From Blastocladiella britannica (taxonomy: Eukaryota > Blastocladiomycota > Blastocladiomycetes > Blastocladiales > Blastocladiaceae), in assembly GCA_025349905.2 (NCBI GenBank), contig MU624700.1:1-30590 (forward strand): a stretch of DNA of 30,590 nt, read 5' to 3'. The notes under the pieces were generated by a model, which saw nothing but the letters and a program-made list of their open reading frames with translations, was not told where the DNA came from and searched no databases. A program made the position numbers and the translations under genes. Shown here one piece after another: positions 19,401 to 30,312 of the stretch. How positions within the stretch are numbered: the first letter of the stretch is position 1; each line of letters opens with the position of its first letter.

Positions 19401-22400
19401 CGAGCGAGGCGCCTTCCCGCCGCCGTCACCGTCCACGGGCGTCTGTCAAGCTCTTGTCGCAAGTAGAGATTGTTCGAGGGGACACACAGGCTCCATCGCC
19501 CGATATTCCTCAATTTGCGACTCCTGGACAGGCCAAGCGACTCCGTGCCGAGCTCCAGCAGACCGACTTTAACCAGCTGCTGTGCCTCTCTGCCGAAATT
19601 CATGGTGCGTTCACATATACTTTAATTTTTTTTTGTTTGTTCTTGCTGATCTGATCGATGCACCAGTCAATACACGCGGCGAGCTTTTTCCCGATCCGCA
19701 GCACGATCAGGTTCTTGCCATATTTTTGGCATTTTACTGCGACAGCGGATTGAGCACTCCGGATATGCACTTCGAGTACGCATTAAATTATTTTGGCCTT
19801 TCAGTCGTGCTCACGAGGCAAAAATATTTAGTTGGCTCATTTTGACCGTGGACGACGGCCAGCATCGATTCGCAGCACCGAACAAGGTCCATTCCTTTCC
19901 AGACGAGAGGAGCATGATGCGTGGGCTCGTTGAGCTCGTCCGCACACTCGACCCCGATGTGCTTGTCGGCTACGAGCTGCATTCCGCCTCGTGGGGTTAC
20001 CTCATTGAGCGCTGCAACATGGCCTATCGTATGGTTCCTTCTTATTTATGTTGTGATCTGCCCATTGATATTTGGTTGGACAGAATTTGATCTCACGCGT
20101 GAGCTCTCACGGGTCGTTCCGAAGACCAAACACGCATTGGACCCGGACGCTCTGAGCGAATGGGGGTTCCGCAAGACCTCGTCTTTCACCATCCCAGGGC
20201 GGCTGATCTTGAACGTCTGGCGGCTCCTTCGCGGCGAGGTTGCCCTCACCAACTACTCGCTCGAGTCAACGTGCGCGGCCATCCTCAAGAAACGCATTCC
20301 CCACTTTTCGACCGTGACGCTGACACGCTGGTACACGAACCCAGCCACCCGGTACCGTGTCATTACGTACAATGTCCGGCGGACGCTGCTTGCACTGGAA
20401 CTGCTGGTCACGGGCGAGTATCTTGGGCGAACGAGTGAGTTCGCGCGGGTGTTTGGTATTGATTTCACCAGCGTGCTGACGCGAGGCTCGCAGTACCGCG
20501 TGGAAGCCATGCTGGTTCGCATTGCTCGGCCGCTTGGATTTGTGCTTGTCAGCCCGACAAAGGAGCAGGTCGCTGGCCAGCGCGGGTCCGAGTGCATTCC
20601 GCTGGTCATGGAGCCCGAGTCGGCGTTTTACCCGGATCCCGTGATTGTGCTCGATTTTCAGTCGCTTTACCCGTCGATCATGATTGCCTACAATTTGTGG
20701 CACGTTTTTTATTTGGTGTTTGCTGAATTTTGCTCATGAATGTTCAATAGCTTTTCGACGTGTCTGGGAAAACTGATTGCTGGAGGCGAACAGTCGCCGA
20801 AACTGGGTGCAATGATCTATCGTGCGCCCGATGGGGTCGACGTTGCTGATATTGATATCTCTCCCACCGGCATCATGTTCCTGAAGCAGCAAAAGCGCAG
20901 AAGTGTGCTGGCCATGCTCTTGGAGGAGATTCTCGACACGCGCGTGATGATCAAGCACAGCATGAAGTTGTACTCGCACAACAAGGTGTGTACTATTTTT
21001 TTCTCCAAACGACTTTGGTTCTGACAAACAACCGTGCTTCCTAGAACCTGCTCAAAATTCTCGACGCGCGGCAGTTGAGTCTGAAGCTCATTGCGAACGT
21101 GACGTACGGCTACTGTGCCGCCTCGTACTCGGGACGCATGCCCATGGTCGAACTGGGCGACAGCATCACGCAATCCAGTCGCGAGACGCTGGAAAAGGCC
21201 ATTCGCATGATTGATTCGCATCCTACGTGGGGTGCTCGCGTCGTTTACGGCGATACTGGTATGTTGTATATCTTATTGACTCGATCCTTGGCTCAATTTT
21301 GAAATATATAAAATAGATAGCATGTTTGTCCACCTTAAAGGCGCAACAAGGGAACAGGCATTCGAGCTCGGTAACGAGATTGCAAGTGCAGTGACGTGCG
21401 CCAACCCGGCTCCGATCACGCTCCGATTCGAAAAAGTGTATCTGCCGTCTATCCTCGTGACCAAGAAGCGGTATATTGGGCACAAGTACGAGTCGATCAA
21501 GGACACGGAGCCGGTCTTTGACGCCAAGGGCATCGAGACGGTTCGCCGCGACGGGTGTCCGCTCGTCAGCAAAATGATGCGATCGGCACTCGAGATTTTG
21601 TTTGTCCAGCGGGATCTGAGCAAGGTCAAGGAGTACGTCGAGCGCCAGTTTTCCAAGCTGCTGTCGGGTCAGGTCCCCCTCCGCGACCTCATCATTGCCA
21701 AGGAGGTTCGACTTGGCAATTACAGGCATGTCCTGATTTTTCAATTCATGTGGCAAGCACTAACAAAAAAAATGTACATAAAGCGATCGCGTCCTGCCAC
21801 CACCAGGCGCGCACTTGGTGACCCAGAAAATGCAAAAAGACCCGCGCGCCGTGCCGCAGTATGGCGAGCGCATCCCGTTTGTGGTGACGGCCGGCGCGCC
21901 CGGCGACCGTCTGATTGACCAGGTCATGTGCCCGCGCGACGTGCTCAAACACCGCGAAATCCGATTCCACGCGCAGTACTACATCCAAAAGCAGGTGCTC
22001 CCGGCGCTGTCGCGGCTCTTTCAGCTGTTTGGCGCTGATATCGCCCAGTGGTATTACGAAATGCCCAAGCCGGATATGCGCGGGCCCGACCAGACGGCGG
22101 TCGCGGTAAAAGACGTCAAGCGGGTGACTCTGCACAAGTTTTACCAGTCGGCTCGGTGCGTCGCGTGCGACCGGATCGCGCATCGGCCAGTGTCGAGTTC
22201 CGCCGCTCCCGCCGCTGACGCATTGTCCATTCCGTTCCTCCGTTCCAACAACCCATCCGGTGCAAGTGGCGCAGCAGCGGCAGCAGCTTTTGTTTGCACG
22301 ACCTGCCAGGCAGATCCACGTGCGGTTGCACGATCCATGATGACCAAGATCGCCACTGCGCAGCAGCGGTACGCGCAGTTGCAGGCGCTGTGCACGAGTT

Positions 22401-22546
22401 GCGTGGGAATGGGCTCCACCTCTTTCGCAGCAGGAGCCGACGTGGAATGCGATTCTCTCGCGTGCGAAGTGCTGTACGACCGCATCAAGGCCACCACTCA
22501 ATGCCATGAACTGACGCGGTTGGGGATGGACCTGGGGCTGGTGTAA
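16481..22546 (+). CDS. REV3: DNA polymerase zeta catalytic subunit (REV3)
   Basis: This B-family translesion polymerase extends past DNA damage in the nucleus. Eight exons: 16481-19604, 19667-19775, 19832-20028, 20084-20699, 20751-20985, 21045-21258, 21317-21725, 21784-22546; about 1888 aa. The N-terminal domain has VPVIRIFGAVRG, HNVFPYLLVPY and LPFYGYHDQSALYLKI; residues ~350-900 are disordered with a D7 run. The exonuclease I region reads LSAEIHVNTRG, without the catalytic DxE, as expected for Rev3. Motif A is DFQSLYPSIMIAYNL (~1334), motif B KLIANVTYGY (~1441), motif C YGDTDSMFV (~1496). The C-terminal cysteines are ~1760/1763/1806/1809 (CysA) and 1838/1841/1857/1862 (CysB, Fe-S and accessory-subunit site). 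Introns 4 and 7 appear to be GC-AG. Intron 2 has alternative acceptors at 19804 and 19831, both in phase. The frame is open upstream of 16481, but that part is not family-like. Confidence 0.96.
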
Positions 22547-23048
22547 ATATTTTTCATGTCTCAGGTTCGAGTCGTCAAATTAATCGACAGTGTCAATAAT
22601 TCGGTACTTGGCACCGCTTCTCGTAGTTTTGATTGAATTTTTCCCCGCGCGCACGGACCAAGGAGCGAAAAGCGATGTCGTCGAATGAAAAAAAAGTAGC
22701 AAATAGTATTCGATATCAATCCTTGGACGCAGTGTACGCCACGCTGCATGATGGGGATATATTTAAAACACGACGACCGCTCGTGCGTAAAAAACAGCCA
22801 TGCAACCGGTCAAAAGTCACCAGTCCCCCCCCTTTCGCTTCGCCACTGCTTCGACAGGCACGCACTATCACTCGAGCGAGCACGCAACGCACCGAAACGA
22901 TATCCGAGGTGCGCCATTTGTCTTCTTTTCTTCCATGCAGCTCTGGTGACAGCCGAGCGGCACGCGGCGCCGGCACCAATGTTTAACTCACCAAAGACAA
23001 AAAAAACTCGTGGGTTTCATTCTACTAGTCTAAACCAAGCACCACACG
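22547..23048. other. Intergenic region upstream of forkhead gene
   Basis: This 502-bp interval separates REV3 and the forkhead gene on the same strand. A TATA-like GATATATTTAAAA lies at about 22756-22768 and could serve a long-leader forkhead transcript. An open frame from 22675 starts MSSNEKKVANSIRYQSLDAV but soon becomes low-complexity and has no recognised family, so it is not called. A pyrimidine-rich run ending CATGCAG at about 22940 could be a 5'-UTR splice acceptor. Confidence 0.35.
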
Positions 23049-23453
23049 ATGCCCTACACTACTGCTGCGCCTCCGGTCCCGACGACCCATGCGGCAGGAA
23101 TGATCGCCGCACCGAGCCATCCAAACATGTTTGCCGCTGCCTGGGGAAGTGCCACCGCCCCCTCTTTCTCGTTCTTGAGCGAACCCATTCCCACCAGTTT
23201 GCCATCAATGGGAAGTGGTAGCAGCAGCAGCACCGGCAGCACGTCTCCAACGCCAGGCGAGTTTATCAAGCGAGTCGCCAAGGTCACGCCGCCCGAGCCA
23301 TACCCAGTCATGCTCACCAAGGTGCTCTTGGACGCGCCCGGCAACCGGTTGTCGGTGCGTCAAATCTACAGTGTGCTTGAGCAGCGGTACGTTTTGTCAA
23401 TTAGACTATTTTTCTTGATGCGCTTCAAACCCAAGAGTGGAGTGCGGGGTAAC

Positions 23454-23485
<32 letters not shown>

Positions 23486-24570
23486 GGCACCCAAATATCT
23501 ATATTGCCGGCAGCAGCGACACCAAGATGGACAAGCAGCCCGGATGGTGCAACACGGTGCGGTACACGCTGTCGCGGTGCCCCGTGTTTGAGCGCATCAC
23601 GCGGTCGCAAGATCAGGTCAAGAAGGGCCGCGGACAGCAGTGGGCGATCGCGCCGGACTGGATGCGGCGTATCCGCGAGCTTGGCCTTCAAGACGCCCTG
23701 CAGCACGTGCAAGGGTGCCGACGGTCGTGGACCACGATTGGAAGTGGCACCGGTTCTGTCTTGGCGTCGTCGTCGGCGGTCGCGAGCGCCGCCATGCCCG
23801 AGTCGCCACTGTCGTACGAGTTTGATGTGGAGTCGCCGTGCGCGACACCCCTGCCGTCGGCGTGTCCGTCGCCCGACATAGTCGCTGCCGGTGCCACTTT
23901 GCCGTCACCCACGTCGCTCCACTACCCCGACCAGCGTCAGCAGTACCACCAGCAACAGCACCAATACTACCAGCAGTCGCCCGTGATGATGATGGCGGCG
24001 ACCGTGTCAGCCCCAGTGCAGCCGCCGACGCTGCAGCACCCAGGCCTCAATGGCGTCAGCGGCATCGAACTGTCATGGACCTGGGACCAAGTCCTGGCCT
24101 CGCTCAACAAGCACCAGACCGGGACGACACAGGAACAGCAACAAGACGTCTACCCGCCACCGTACTGCTACCCGCTCCCGGAATCGGCGGCGCCGTCGTG
24201 CGCTCCCTCGGCCCATGCCAGTCCCGAGATGGCGCCGATGACCCACTCCGAGTTCCGAAACTTGCCGGTGATGCGACTGCCCGAGTGGAGTGGGCTTCCC
24301 GCTGCCGCTGCCAGTAGCAGCTACGGGTTCATGTCGCCGCCGACCCCGGTGCCGGTGCCGATCTCACCCATTACCATGATTGAGCCGCCGGTGGTTCGTT
24401 CCATGGCGGATGCGGACAAGCAGTGGGGGCTTCAGGAGCAGCAGCAAGAGCAGGAACAGTTCTCAGTGCGCGATGGCCAATACCCACTGATGCTGGAGCA
24501 GTTTACTGATCCCGCGGCCGAGTATGCTGCTCCGACGGCGGAGCCGTACTCCTTTGCTGGCTGGCAGTGA
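23049..24570 (+). CDS. Divergent forkhead (winged-helix) transcription factor
   Basis: Two exons (23049-23386 and 23487-24570) with a 100-nt intron (GTACGT...ATATAG) encode 473 aa; the join reads VLEQR|HPNIY in phase 2. The forkhead domain spans about residues 82-170: PEPYPVMLTKVLLDAP, RLSVRQIYSVLEQR (helices 1-2), then PGWCNTVRYTLSRCPVF (recognition helix 3) and KKGRGQQWAIAPDW (wing strand). In the recognition helix the canonical N-S-I-R-H-N-L-S is N-T-V-R-Y-T-L-S: the DNA-contacting Asn and Arg stay but His becomes Tyr. The N-terminus is Ala/Ser/Pro-rich. The C-terminal 300 residues are Gln/Pro/Ser-rich and could be a transactivation region. It presumably acts in the nucleus; its targets are unknown. 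The forkhead call is firm at fold level, the subfamily is not assigned. Confidence 0.82.
23458..23485. repeat. (AT)n microsatellite at the 3' end of the forkhead intron
   Basis: About 14 uninterrupted AT units run directly into the splice acceptor AG at 23485-23486. They replace the pyrimidine tract seen in many other introns here. Length variation would move the branch site relative to the acceptor without changing the protein. Confidence 0.9.
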
Positions 24571-24760
24571 TTTGTTTTTCCCTCTCTTTTTGGCGTGACT
24601 TTTTTTTTTCTTCTTCTTGGAGTGTACGAGTGCGTGTGAACCAAACAACAAAACAAAAAACAACAACTGAAATACTATTTCCTGGTGATCTATATATTTG
24701 AGCCAAGGGATAAAGGACGGGGGTAGTGGGATGGACAACGACACGAAAAAAAAAGACAAA
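24571..24760. terminator. Convergent 3' flank of forkhead and membrane-protein genes
   Basis: These 190 bp lie between two convergent stop codons. They contain T-rich and CAA/AAAC-rich runs (near 24600-24665). An exact AATAAA was not found on either strand here. No gene is apparent. Confidence 0.4.
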
Positions 24761-27503
24761 TCACTCAACCCAGACCAGTGCAGGGGCAATGGCGACGCGG
24801 TGAACCGGGTCGACCAGCGCCGGCCAGAGCGTGAACCGCGGCGCAACGGCGTCATTATCCACCAGTGTCCTGAGAGTGGTGACAGATCCGGCGCGTTCAC
24901 CACGCAACAACGGGGTCGGCGACGACGGGGACCGTGCCTCCTCGGCCGCAGCCGCTGCAATCTCAGCCGCCGCCGCCGCAGAAGACGAGGCGTCAGAGGC
25001 CGAGAATAGGGCCGGCAGCAGGTCGGCGGCCGTGACGGGTACCACGAGGTTGCGCGTCGCGTCGCGGACCACGTCGACGCTGGAAAACACCACCAGAGTT
25101 CCCGGCACCGATGCCATAGCCGTCACCACCGTCCAGACTCCAGACTCGACGATCGGCCGCACCGCGCTCTCGTCCACCAGAGCCGCCGCGCCCGACCGGT
25201 TGCCGCCAAACCCGAGATACAGCACGCGGCCAATGTCGCGAATGGCGGCCGAAATCGTGGGGGCCAACGTGCACATCAGGTCCTGGCGCACCATGGCCGC
25301 CGCCGGTAGAGACGTGGTCATGGCGCGCGCCAGTGCCCGCGCCGAAATCAGCAGTGTCGGGGTCATGGGTGCCAGGTGGTGGCCAAAGATGGCGTTGGCC
25401 ACTTGGAACTGCAGCGACGCCGCATGCGATGCGAGCGCTTGTTGCTGGAGCGCTGGGGACAGGGCAAGTGCGCTTCCGGACGAGAAGGACATGACCGACG
25501 GAGAGGGTGGTGGATAGGCTGACATGGGCGACGACGATGACTTATGGTGGTGGTGTGTGGTGGGATCGAGCGCTGCGTGGGTTGCCGGCGCATTTTTCAT
25601 CGCCGACGACGCCAGAGACTCTCGCACGGCTGGATCCAGGAGGGCTAGCCGCGGCACCACGAGATCGCGCACGCTGCCATAGAACTTAGACCAAGCTGCC
25701 GCCAATGCCTCGGCGCTGGGGTGAATGATTGGGTAGTTTTCTTCTTGCTCGGCTTATTTTGTGTCAGTTTGAGGTGTGGATGACCATAATAAAATGAAAT
25801 AGGTACCAATAACGGAGAGCATCAAATCCCTGGCCTCGGCTCCCGCCACAATGAGCTTGGCGCCAAATGGATCTACCTCGCGCTCGGCCGACGCCATAGC
25901 GACCGCAGCCGCCGCCGAGGCCGCCGCCGCCGAAACCGAAGCGGGAACGATCGCCTCGGTGGAACTAAAGTCCACGGGCTGGGACTGGTGCACATGAGTT
26001 GGAGCAAAGAGGCCGCGGCTCCGATGTGGAGGGGGAGGTGGGTGAGTGGTGGGCAAAGATGAGTCGGCGAATGGCCCTGGCGCATCGGACGCGACGTGGC
26101 GTGGGGTCCATGGTATCGCAGAGCTCGAATTCATGGCCAGAGGAAGCGGTTTGGACATGTCGCGCGCTGATTTCCTTCGGCGGCGGAGCACAAATGCAGC
26201 TGCGCCAGCAATGCCAATACCGAGGATACTTGCCTGTCAAATCTAGTGATGAATTGGACGGTCCTTTAATGTAGAATAATGAAAATATATAAGGTACCAA
26301 AACGCCAAATAGAATCGGGGCCGTCTGGGCACTCATCAGGCTGCCAAACTCGCCCGTCCATCCTGGTTCATGCGGCGACGTTGGCGAAGCTCTGGCGGTG
26401 GTGGTCGGCGTTTTGGTAGGCACTTTACCAAGTGACGGGACGCCCGAGTCAGAAGGGTTCAGACTGAAGGATACCGGGCACACAAGCTCGTTCACGGCCG
26501 ACGAGGCAACGGTCGCATTGTTGACGGAGACATTGATAGCACCGCGGGCCGCCTGGCACACGGAGCTCGACATAGTCGTCGGCCCACCATTGGAGACAAC
26601 GGAAACGAGGGAGGACGACGAATTGGTGCTCCAGCAGCCGTACATGATCAGAGCACCATCGTTGTTGCCAGAGACCACGTCCGGGAAAGGGAAGGGGACT
26701 GCCAGTGGGTTACCTGGAGGCAGAATGACGGTGGAGCCACTCAAGATGGCCGGTGAAAGCAGCAGCGAGGGCGAAGGTGAGGACACCGGCGCAGCCCGGG
26801 CCATGAGCGAGACGCGGGTCGGGAACGGGAGGAGGGCAGTGTCCGCGGTGGTTGGGGTGGAGGTAGCAGACCCATCCGTAGACGAAGCAGTCAAAACAGA
26901 GGTAGTCGAAGAAGAAGAGGTATGGGAGACCGAGTCCACGAGCGACCCGCCCTTGGAGGGGGCAGTAGTGTTTTTCGGAGCGGAGCCAACGACCAGCAGC
27001 TGGCCCGCGGCGGGACACCCGGCCGAGACGGGGCATGGGCGCGAGAGCACGCCGCCGTCCGAGCAAAAGTAGTAGCGCGGGTAAAAGGTGGCGAATCGCG
27101 CGCACCCGACCATGACATAGTCGGCAAACCACGGTAGCACCTGGGCGTCGGCGTCGGCGTGAACGGCAGCAATGGCGGCATCCTCGTTGCTGACGGCCAG
27201 CAGGCCCAGGTCGAGTTCGTCCTGAGCGGCGGTGGTAGTGTCAAAGGCGGGCGGATTGGCGGAGGTGGGCGGTGGGGCTGTGGCGGAGGCGGGGGCAGCG
27301 GCGGCGGCAGCAACGGCCCCGGCGCCGGCCTTGGAGGGGGATTTGGCGTTGGTCTCGGCGAGGGTCACAAGTGCCCTTGCCCACAGCGGCACAATCACCG
27401 AGACGCGCGCGACCGGGTACTGGTGGCACGAGTGCACGCTCGAGTTGGAGGTGGCGTCGGTCGCGCTGGGTCGAGCCGAGGTTGACGTGACAGTGTTGCT
27501 CAT
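24761..27503 (-). CDS. Unrecognised single-pass membrane protein, ~874 aa
   Basis: Three exons (27503-26298, 26233-25807, 25752-24761) with introns of 64 nt (GTACCT...GACAG) and 54 nt (GTACCT...ATAAG) encode 874 aa. The N-terminal ~390 residues are Ala/Ser/Thr-rich with several N-x-S/T sites and a Cys-containing block (FATFYPRYYFCSDGG, RPCPVSAGCPAAG), which suggests a luminal or extracellular domain. Splicing of intron 1 creates a clean transmembrane helix (APILFGVL|ASILGIGIAGAAAFVL) followed by RRRRK, so the C-terminal ~450 residues are likely cytosolic; they are helical and Ala-rich (SAEALAAAWSKFYGSV, RALARAMTTSLPAAAMV). No N-terminal signal peptide is obvious; only a weak hydrophobic patch lies near residues 31-48, so a missing first exon is possible. 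The intron 2 acceptor could also be 9 or 12 nt further on, in phase. No family was recognised. Confidence 0.75.
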
Positions 27504-27689
27504 TTCCAGTCCAAATTCGTTTTCTTTCCTTTTTGAGAGGTGTGAAATGCAAAACGGCGCCAAGTTTTTTTTTTAGTTAGGATTTTTTGGAGCGAGAGAG
27601 CGGTGGTGGTGGTTTGATCCTGCTGAGAGGCTGCCGCAGTCAGTGATTCTGCCCGTGACGATATTTTTCAAGAATTTTACGGAAATATC
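27504..27689. promoter_or_regulatory. 186-bp divergent promoter between membrane-protein gene and RRP6
   Basis: The two genes start head to head here. The gap holds a T9 tract near 27566-27574 and AT-rich sequence just before the RRP6 ATG (GATATTTTTCAAGAATTTTACG). No exon is clear, although the minus-strand frame stays open for 60 nt upstream of its ATG. Confidence 0.4.
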
Positions 27690-30312
27690 ATGGACACCGA
27701 CAACCTGGACGTGGCCGCGACCCATAAGGCCATCATCGCGTCGCTCGTGCGCACCACCCGTGCCGCAGCGCTGCTGGTCCCCGACAATGTCATTTTGCAC
27801 AAGGCCCAGGACCCGCAGTTTGCGTCCGACCTCGGTATTGCGTCCTCGGAGCTGCTACAGGTCGCCAACGCCGTATTAAAGTTCCTGGCCGGGCCCGAGT
27901 CGCGCGCTCGCCCGTTTGCGCACGCCGCTGACGTGGCCGAAAATTGGTCCTCGGCCGTAGAAGTCATGGAGCAGGCGTTGGACAAGGCTGTATGTATTTA
28001 CTTATTATGGATCGTCGCACTCCTGTATTAATGGAAATAAATATATATAGGACATGGCCCTGGACCAATTCTACAACCGCAATGCTGGATCGGAGAGCGA
28101 GTCGGCTGCCACGGCTGCCGGGACCGTTCGCGTTGCCGGCTCCTCGGGGTCCACCGTGCGTGTCATGACATCTGCGAGCATTCCGTGCCCGCAACAGGCG
28201 TTCCCGCGTGGGGAGGTCGACAATGACGCCCGCACGCCGTGGGTGCCCAAGATCAAGTCCAAGCCGCACGCGCGTGTGCCGCTGGTGGCCCCCGTGGTGG
28301 GTCCCGAGACGCCCGTCGACACTGCGTTCCCGCACCCGTACGCGTACGAGCTGGAGCATCTCGAGTGGCCCGACCACTTGTTTGAGGTGCCTGCACCGCA
28401 AGAGCATCAAGGTTCTGATGAGACTGGCGCAGTGGGCGTGCGGCCGGGCCCACTCGAAAGCACCCCGTATGAGTTTGTGGACACGCTGCCGGCCCTCCAG
28501 CGCATGCTGGCCGAGATGCGCGGCGCGCACGAGGTGGCAGTGGATCTCGAGCACCACAACTACCGCACGTATCTAGGTCTGACGTGCCTGATGCAGGTGT
28601 CGACGCGCACCCATGACTGGATCGTCGACACGTTGGCGCTGCGCATGCACTGCCACCTGTTGAACGAGGTGTTTGCCGACCCTGAAGTGGTCAAAGTGCT
28701 GCACGGCGCCGAGTCGGACGTGATTTGGCTGCAGCGTGACCTGGGCCTGTACCTGGTCAACCTGTTTGACACGTTCCATGCAACCAGGGCGCTGGCGTTC
28801 CCGCGCAACTCGCTCGCGTACCTGCTCAAACGCTACTGCGACGTGAATGCCAACAAGCAGTACCAGCTCGCTGACTGGCGCATGCGTCCGCTGCCCGCCG
28901 ACATGGAGCGGTACGCGCGCGAGGACACGCACTACTTGCTGTACATTTACGACCAGCTGCGGGCCGAGCTGGCCGCCAACTCGCCGCAGCAGCAGCCCCC
29001 TCTCGGCAGTTCATCATCGACAAAGACTCGCGCACAGCTCATAGAGGTGGTTCTGCGCAAGTCGGTCACCACCGCGTCGCAGGTGTTTACCAAGGAGCGG
29101 TACGATGCCGAGACCGGGTCCGGCGCGCTCGGGTGGTTCAACATGATGCTCAAGAACCCGCGGCCCATGACCCGGCGTGCGAGCGCAGCCCTTAAAGCGC
29201 TTCACGCGTGGCGCGATGCGTTGGCGCGCGAGGAGGACGAGTCGGTGCACTACGTGACCCCGAACCACGCGCTGTTTGCGCTGGCGGAAAAAATGCCGCA
29301 GGACCCGCAGGCGGTGGTGGCCCACGTGCACCCGTCGCCGCCGATGCTCAAGCTGCACGCGGGCGAGGTGGCGCGCATTCTCAAGGGCGTGGCGGCCGCG
29401 TTCGCCAACGACCCCGACGCCGGCCGGATCGCGTCGCCGGTCCGGATGCCCGACCCAACACACGTGCGGTTTGACGAGGACGGCAATCCGGTTGGTGGTG
29501 TGGATGCTGTCACTGCTGCAGCGGCCAGTGATGTCGCCGCCGACACGGGTCTCGGCGTCGAGGCAGCGCTGCCGTACGTGCCGTACGAGCGCAAGCACTC
29601 GCCCGTGCAGGTCGTGGCCGTGCACCGGTCGGCATTGTTCCCGGACTTGCACTTGCAGTCGGTGGCATCCGTATCTGCATCGCGCATCGAGACGGCCAAC
29701 CTCGTGCACCAGATCAAGGCCAACATGGACCAGGTGGAGGCCCTGCAGCCCCGCGTGCTGACTGGCAGTGCTTCATCGCCAGCTCAAGATGACGAGTCTT
29801 CTATGGGGGCCGTGGACGACGTGCCTGCGTCCCCGCTCAAGACTAATGGTCAAATGGATCTCGGCAAGGACGCTATCATCGTGGCCAACCCGCGCGCGCG
29901 CGCGTCAGGAGCGGCTGCAGTGGCTGCGGCAGCGTCCGACATGCAGTCGATGACGGTCGAGACACTCAAGGGCATGGACGAGGCGCTGGTTGGCGCGTCG
30001 TCGCGCAAGCGCCACCGCAATGCCGCGGCCGACCAGGCGGAAAAGTACGACTTCAGCAGCCGGGCCCCCTCGGCGGCGGCACGCGTCGTGCAGTCCAAGG
30101 ACGGCGACGAGTCGGACGATGCGGCCGATGCGGAGGAGGAGGGCGATGAGCCCAGAGCCAAGCGGTCGCGCACCAGCAACGAGTTTTCGTTCAACCCGTA
30201 CGCCGAGGTGAGCGAAGACGGGCCTAAGGCGCGCAAGAGCAGCGGTCCGCGCCGTGGCGGCCGTGGCGGCGGTGGCCGTAGTTCCACCTTCCGTGCCAGC
30301 CGCACCAACTAA
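27690..30312 (+). CDS. RRP6: Exosome 3'-5' exoribonuclease RRP6/EXOSC10
   Basis: This is the nuclear exosome DEDDy exonuclease that trims rRNA, snoRNA and aberrant transcripts. Two exons (27690-27989 and 28051-30312) with a 61-nt intron (GTATGT...ATATAG) encode 853 aa; the join reads EQALDKA|DMALDQF in phase 0. Residues ~1-105 form the PMC2NT domain that binds the Rrp47 partner. The exonuclease motifs are EVAVDLEHHNY (D265, E267), LHGAESDVIWLQRDLGLY (D323) and YAREDTHYLLYIYD (Y388, D392), so all DEDDy residues are present. An HRDC domain follows at about 480-550. The C-terminal tail is Ala-rich, acidic and then basic, ending in an Arg/Gly run (RRGGRGGGGR), like the lasso/NLS tails of this family. 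The ATG at 27690 directly precedes the PMC2NT homology and is well placed. Confidence 0.97.

Noticed and set aside
22561..22590. GGTTCGAGTC, resembling a tRNA T-loop
   Set aside because: The flanking bases do not form a T-stem and no D-arm, anticodon arm or acceptor stem could be found.
22675..22986. Possible small protein starting MSSNEKKVANSI upstream of the forkhead gene
   Set aside because: Composition turns low-complexity, there is no family match, and it overlaps a likely promoter or leader.
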